Origin: Candidatus Opitulatrix roisinitermitis
GTDB lineage: Bacteria > Actinomycetota > Actinomycetes > Actinomycetales > Bifidobacteriaceae
Assembly (NCBI GenBank): GCA_031288055.1
Contig: JAITSD010000090.1
Coordinates: 1-7,970, forward strand
Direction of reading: 5' to 3'
DNA: 7,970 nt
Shown here: positions 6,248 through 7,970 of the stretch, piece after piece
Numbering within the stretch: the first letter of the stretch is position 1
Layout: every line of letters begins with the position of its first letter
Notes under the pieces: model-generated
What the model saw: only the letters and a program-made list of their open reading frames with translations
The model's database searches: none
Told to the model about the DNA's origin: nothing
Made by a program: the position numbers and the translations under genes

Positions 6248-6248
6248 A

Positions 6249-6330
6249 GGTGGATTACCCGAGTGGCCAAAGGGGGCAGACTGTAAATCTGCTGGCTTCG
6301 CCTTCACTGGTTCGAATCCAGTATCCACCA
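6249..6330 (+). tRNA. tRNA-Tyr (GUA)
   Basis: The acceptor stem GGTGGAT (6249-6255) pairs with ATCCACC (6323-6329), and A6330 is the discriminator. The anticodon stem GCAGA/TCTGC holds the loop CTGTAAA with anticodon GTA at 6283-6285. The long variable arm (about TGGCTTCGCCTTC) marks a class II tRNA, as expected for bacterial Tyr. The T arm is ACTGGTTCGAATCCAGT. The 3' CCA is not encoded; CGC follows. Confidence 0.95.
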
Positions 6331-6408
6331 CGCAACAGCTAATTTGTTGTATTATACAATATTTACTGTAGGAATATTTAGTTTTTTATAAAGTAAATAA
6401 AAGTTATT

Positions 6409-6480
<72 letters not shown>

Positions 6481-6522
6481 CCCTATAAAATGAAAAAAGC
6501 TTTATAATGAAGCGAAAGTGTA

Positions 6523-6545
6523 AAATTGCTCTGCAATTTATTTAT
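6523..6545 (+). terminator. Possible weak terminator after the tRNA genes
   Basis: AAATTGC (6523-6529) and GCAATTT (6533-6539) form a 7-bp stem with a 3-base loop, followed by the T-rich ATTTATATT. The stem is AT-rich and the T run is broken, so this is only a candidate end for the tRNA transcript. Confidence 0.35.
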
Positions 6546-6697
6546 ATTAAAAGTTATTCCTATTATTTTTTTATGAAAGTAGAATTATAATGCCAAAAAT
6601 AAGGGTATTTTATTTATATTTTGTTTGTATTTTAACAGATATTTTTTTTAATGATTATTTAAGTTATTCATTATATATAAAGGTAGTTTTATGGTTG

Positions 6698-6732
6698 ATA
6701 AGCTGCACAAGCCACAGCTGTATGAAGCTTAT
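6698..6732. repeat. Nested inverted repeats upstream of gyrB
   Basis: ATAAGCT (6698-6704) is the reverse complement of AGCTTAT (6726-6732), and inside it AGCTG (6701-6705) pairs with CAGCT (6715-6719). The pairs overlap, so alternative hairpins are possible. The site ends 19 bases before the gyrB start and may be a regulatory site or leader structure. Otherwise the non-coding stretch 6481-6751 is AT-rich, with TATAAT hexamers at 6503-6508 and 6586-6591 but no good -35. Confidence 0.4.
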
Positions 6733-6751
6733 TTTGTGATAAACTGAGTAT

Positions 6752-7970
6752 ATGTCTAATAAAGATATTAACAGTGACTACGGTTCTGATGATATAACGG
6801 TTTTAGAGGGTCTAGAAGCTGTTAGAAAACGGCCAGGAATGTATATTGGTTCCACAAGTGAAAAAGGCTTACATCATTTAGTTTATGAGGTGGTTGATAA
6901 TTCAGTTGATGAAGCTTTAGCTGGCTATGCCACATTTGTGGATGTAACCATTTTAGCTGATGGCGGCGTAAAGGTGGTTGATGATGGACGCGGTATACCA
7001 GTTGATGTGATTGAATCAGAGGGCGTTTCAGCCTTGGAAGTAGTTTTAACCCAATTACACGCTGGCGGTAAATTTGGCGGAGGCGGTTATAATGTATCTG
7101 GCGGTTTACACGGAGTTGGAGTTTCTGTGGTTAATGCTTTATCAAAATATGTTAAAGTCGTTTCGTCCAGACAGGGTTTTGAGTGGAGTCAAGAATATGA
7201 ATTTGGTATTCCTAAAACTGCTATAACTAAAGGTAAAGCTACTGAAATTACTGGCACAACTGTTATTTTTTATCCCAATGCTGAAATATTTGAAACTGTT
7301 GATTTTATTTTTGAAACTTTAAGAGCACGTTTAGAACAAATGGCTTTTTTAAATAAAGGTTTAAAATTAACTTTAACAGATGAAAGAATTAGTGCTTTAG
7401 ACGATGATGAGATTACTGGAAAAACTAAGCAAACAGGTATCAATACAGTAACTTATATATATCAAAATGGTTTGATTGATTATGTGAAACATATAAATGA
7501 CCATAAAAAAAGTGATACTATACACGATGAAATAATTTATATAGAAAAAGAGGATAAAACTAAGTTTTATTCATTAGAATTGGCTATGCAATGGACAACG
7601 GCTTATTCAGAATCAATTTACACTTTTGCTAATACTATTTCAACCACAGAGGGTGGAACACACGAAGAAGGTTTTAGAACCGCTTTAACATCTTTGATAA
7701 ATAAATATGCCAGAGATAAACAATATTTAAAGGACAAGGACGAAAATCTAACTGGCGATGATGTGAGAGAGGGGTTATCAGCTGTTATAAGCGTTAAATT
7801 AGCTGAACCTCAATTTGAGGGTCAAACAAAGACCAAGCTGGGTAATACTGAAATTAGAACTTTTGTGCAAAAAGCTATGGGCGAGGCTTTTAAGGACTGG
7901 CTTGATTCTCATCCTAAAGATGCTAAAATTATTGTTCAAAGATCTATGGCAGCTTCACAAGCTAGAATTG
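6752..7970 (+). CDS. gyrB: DNA gyrase subunit B, C-terminus cut by window edge
   Basis: The first 406 codons are present. The GHKL ATPase domain is intact: VLEGLEAVRKRPGMYIG (17-33), EVVDNSVDEALAG with Glu46 and Asn50, DDGRGIP (77-83), and the glycine-rich ATP lid GGKFGGGGYNVSGGLHGVGV (105-124). GTTVIFYPN follows. The transducer domain contains TFANTISTTEGGTHEEGF and the QTK loop (Gln358, Lys360) that contacts the ATP gamma-phosphate. With GyrA it introduces negative supercoils. The TOPRIM domain lies beyond the edge. The start is fixed: an in-frame TAA at 6740-6742 leaves only ATG 6752. No good Shine-Dalgarno is seen. GyrB and ParE are close relatives, and gyrB is preferred from the GyrB-like lid and transducer motifs. 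Confidence 0.93.
   Translation, partial: MSNKDINSDYGSDDITVLEGLEAVRKRPGMYIGSTSEKGLHHLVYEVVDNSVDEALAGYATFVDVTILADGGVKVVDDGRGIPVDVIESEGVSALEVVLTQLHAGGKFGGGGYNVSGGLHGVGVSVVNALSKYVKVVSSRQGFEWSQEYEFGIPKTAITKGKATEITGTTVIFYPNAEIFETVDFIFETLRARLEQMAFLNKGLKLTLTDERISALDDDEITGKTKQTGINTVTYIYQNGLIDYVKHINDHKKSDTIHDEIIYIEKEDKTKFYSLELAMQWTTAYSESIYTFANTISTTEGGTHEEGFRTALTSLINKYARDKQYLKDKDENLTGDDVREGLSAVISVKLAEPQFEGQTKTKLGNTEIRTFVQKAMGEAFKDWLDSHPKDAKIIVQRSMAASQARI

Noticed and set aside
6590..6739. 49-codon open frame before gyrB
   Set aside because: No ribosome site, a composition that simply reflects AT-rich DNA (Phe, Tyr, Leu, Ile), and no recognisable domain.
6481..6751. Replication origin next to gyrB
   Set aside because: No TTATCCACA-type DnaA boxes were found, and neither dnaA nor dnaN is present in the window.

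Overview
This is an AT-rich bacterial chromosome segment (by eye about 30% GC) that uses standard TAA and TAG stops. No complete gene here ends in TGA, and no TGA falls inside the coding frames. The signature housekeeping gene is gyrB, at the right edge and preceded by two tRNA genes. Small size, AT richness, missing Shine-Dalgarno sequences at several genes and secreted enzymes would suit a reduced-genome bacterium such as a Patescibacteria/Saccharibacteria member. Parts of the GyrB sequence (around EGGTHEEGF and GQTKTKLGN) also read like the actinobacterial type, so the assignment is tentative.

Left part (1-1400): two divergent genes for exported proteins flank an intergenic region of 323 bases. 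The leftward gene is a truncated surface protein with GGTG-type repeats of the kind found in tail fibres and adhesins. The rightward gene is a secreted cysteine hydrolase of the permuted papain (YiiX/YebB-like NlpC/P60) type, closed by a strong hairpin terminator. The intergenic region holds a 41-bp tandem duplication and an 11-base A/T homopolymer close to the start of the surface-protein gene.

Middle part (1400-5250): a tight rightward cluster of four genes. The first looks like an ABC transporter ATPase whose ATP-binding motifs have almost all been lost. It overlaps an intact ABC-2 type permease. Next come a divergent dihydroorotate dehydrogenase-like flavoprotein, which mixes class 2 and class 1 features and lacks a substrate-binding Asn, and a family 2 glycosyltransferase. 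A class I glutamine amidotransferase gene converges on the cluster with only two bases between the stops.

Right part (5977-7970): a non-coding stretch leads to tRNA-Tyr(GUA), with a perfect 10-bp hairpin ending one base before it. tRNA-Thr(GGU), another non-coding stretch and the first 406 codons of gyrB follow.

The most notable items are the apparently dead ATPase retained with its permease, the altered active site of the PyrD-like protein, and the tandem repeat between the two exported-protein genes. The four-gene cluster may serve export or building of an envelope component, but that is inference from the gene types only.
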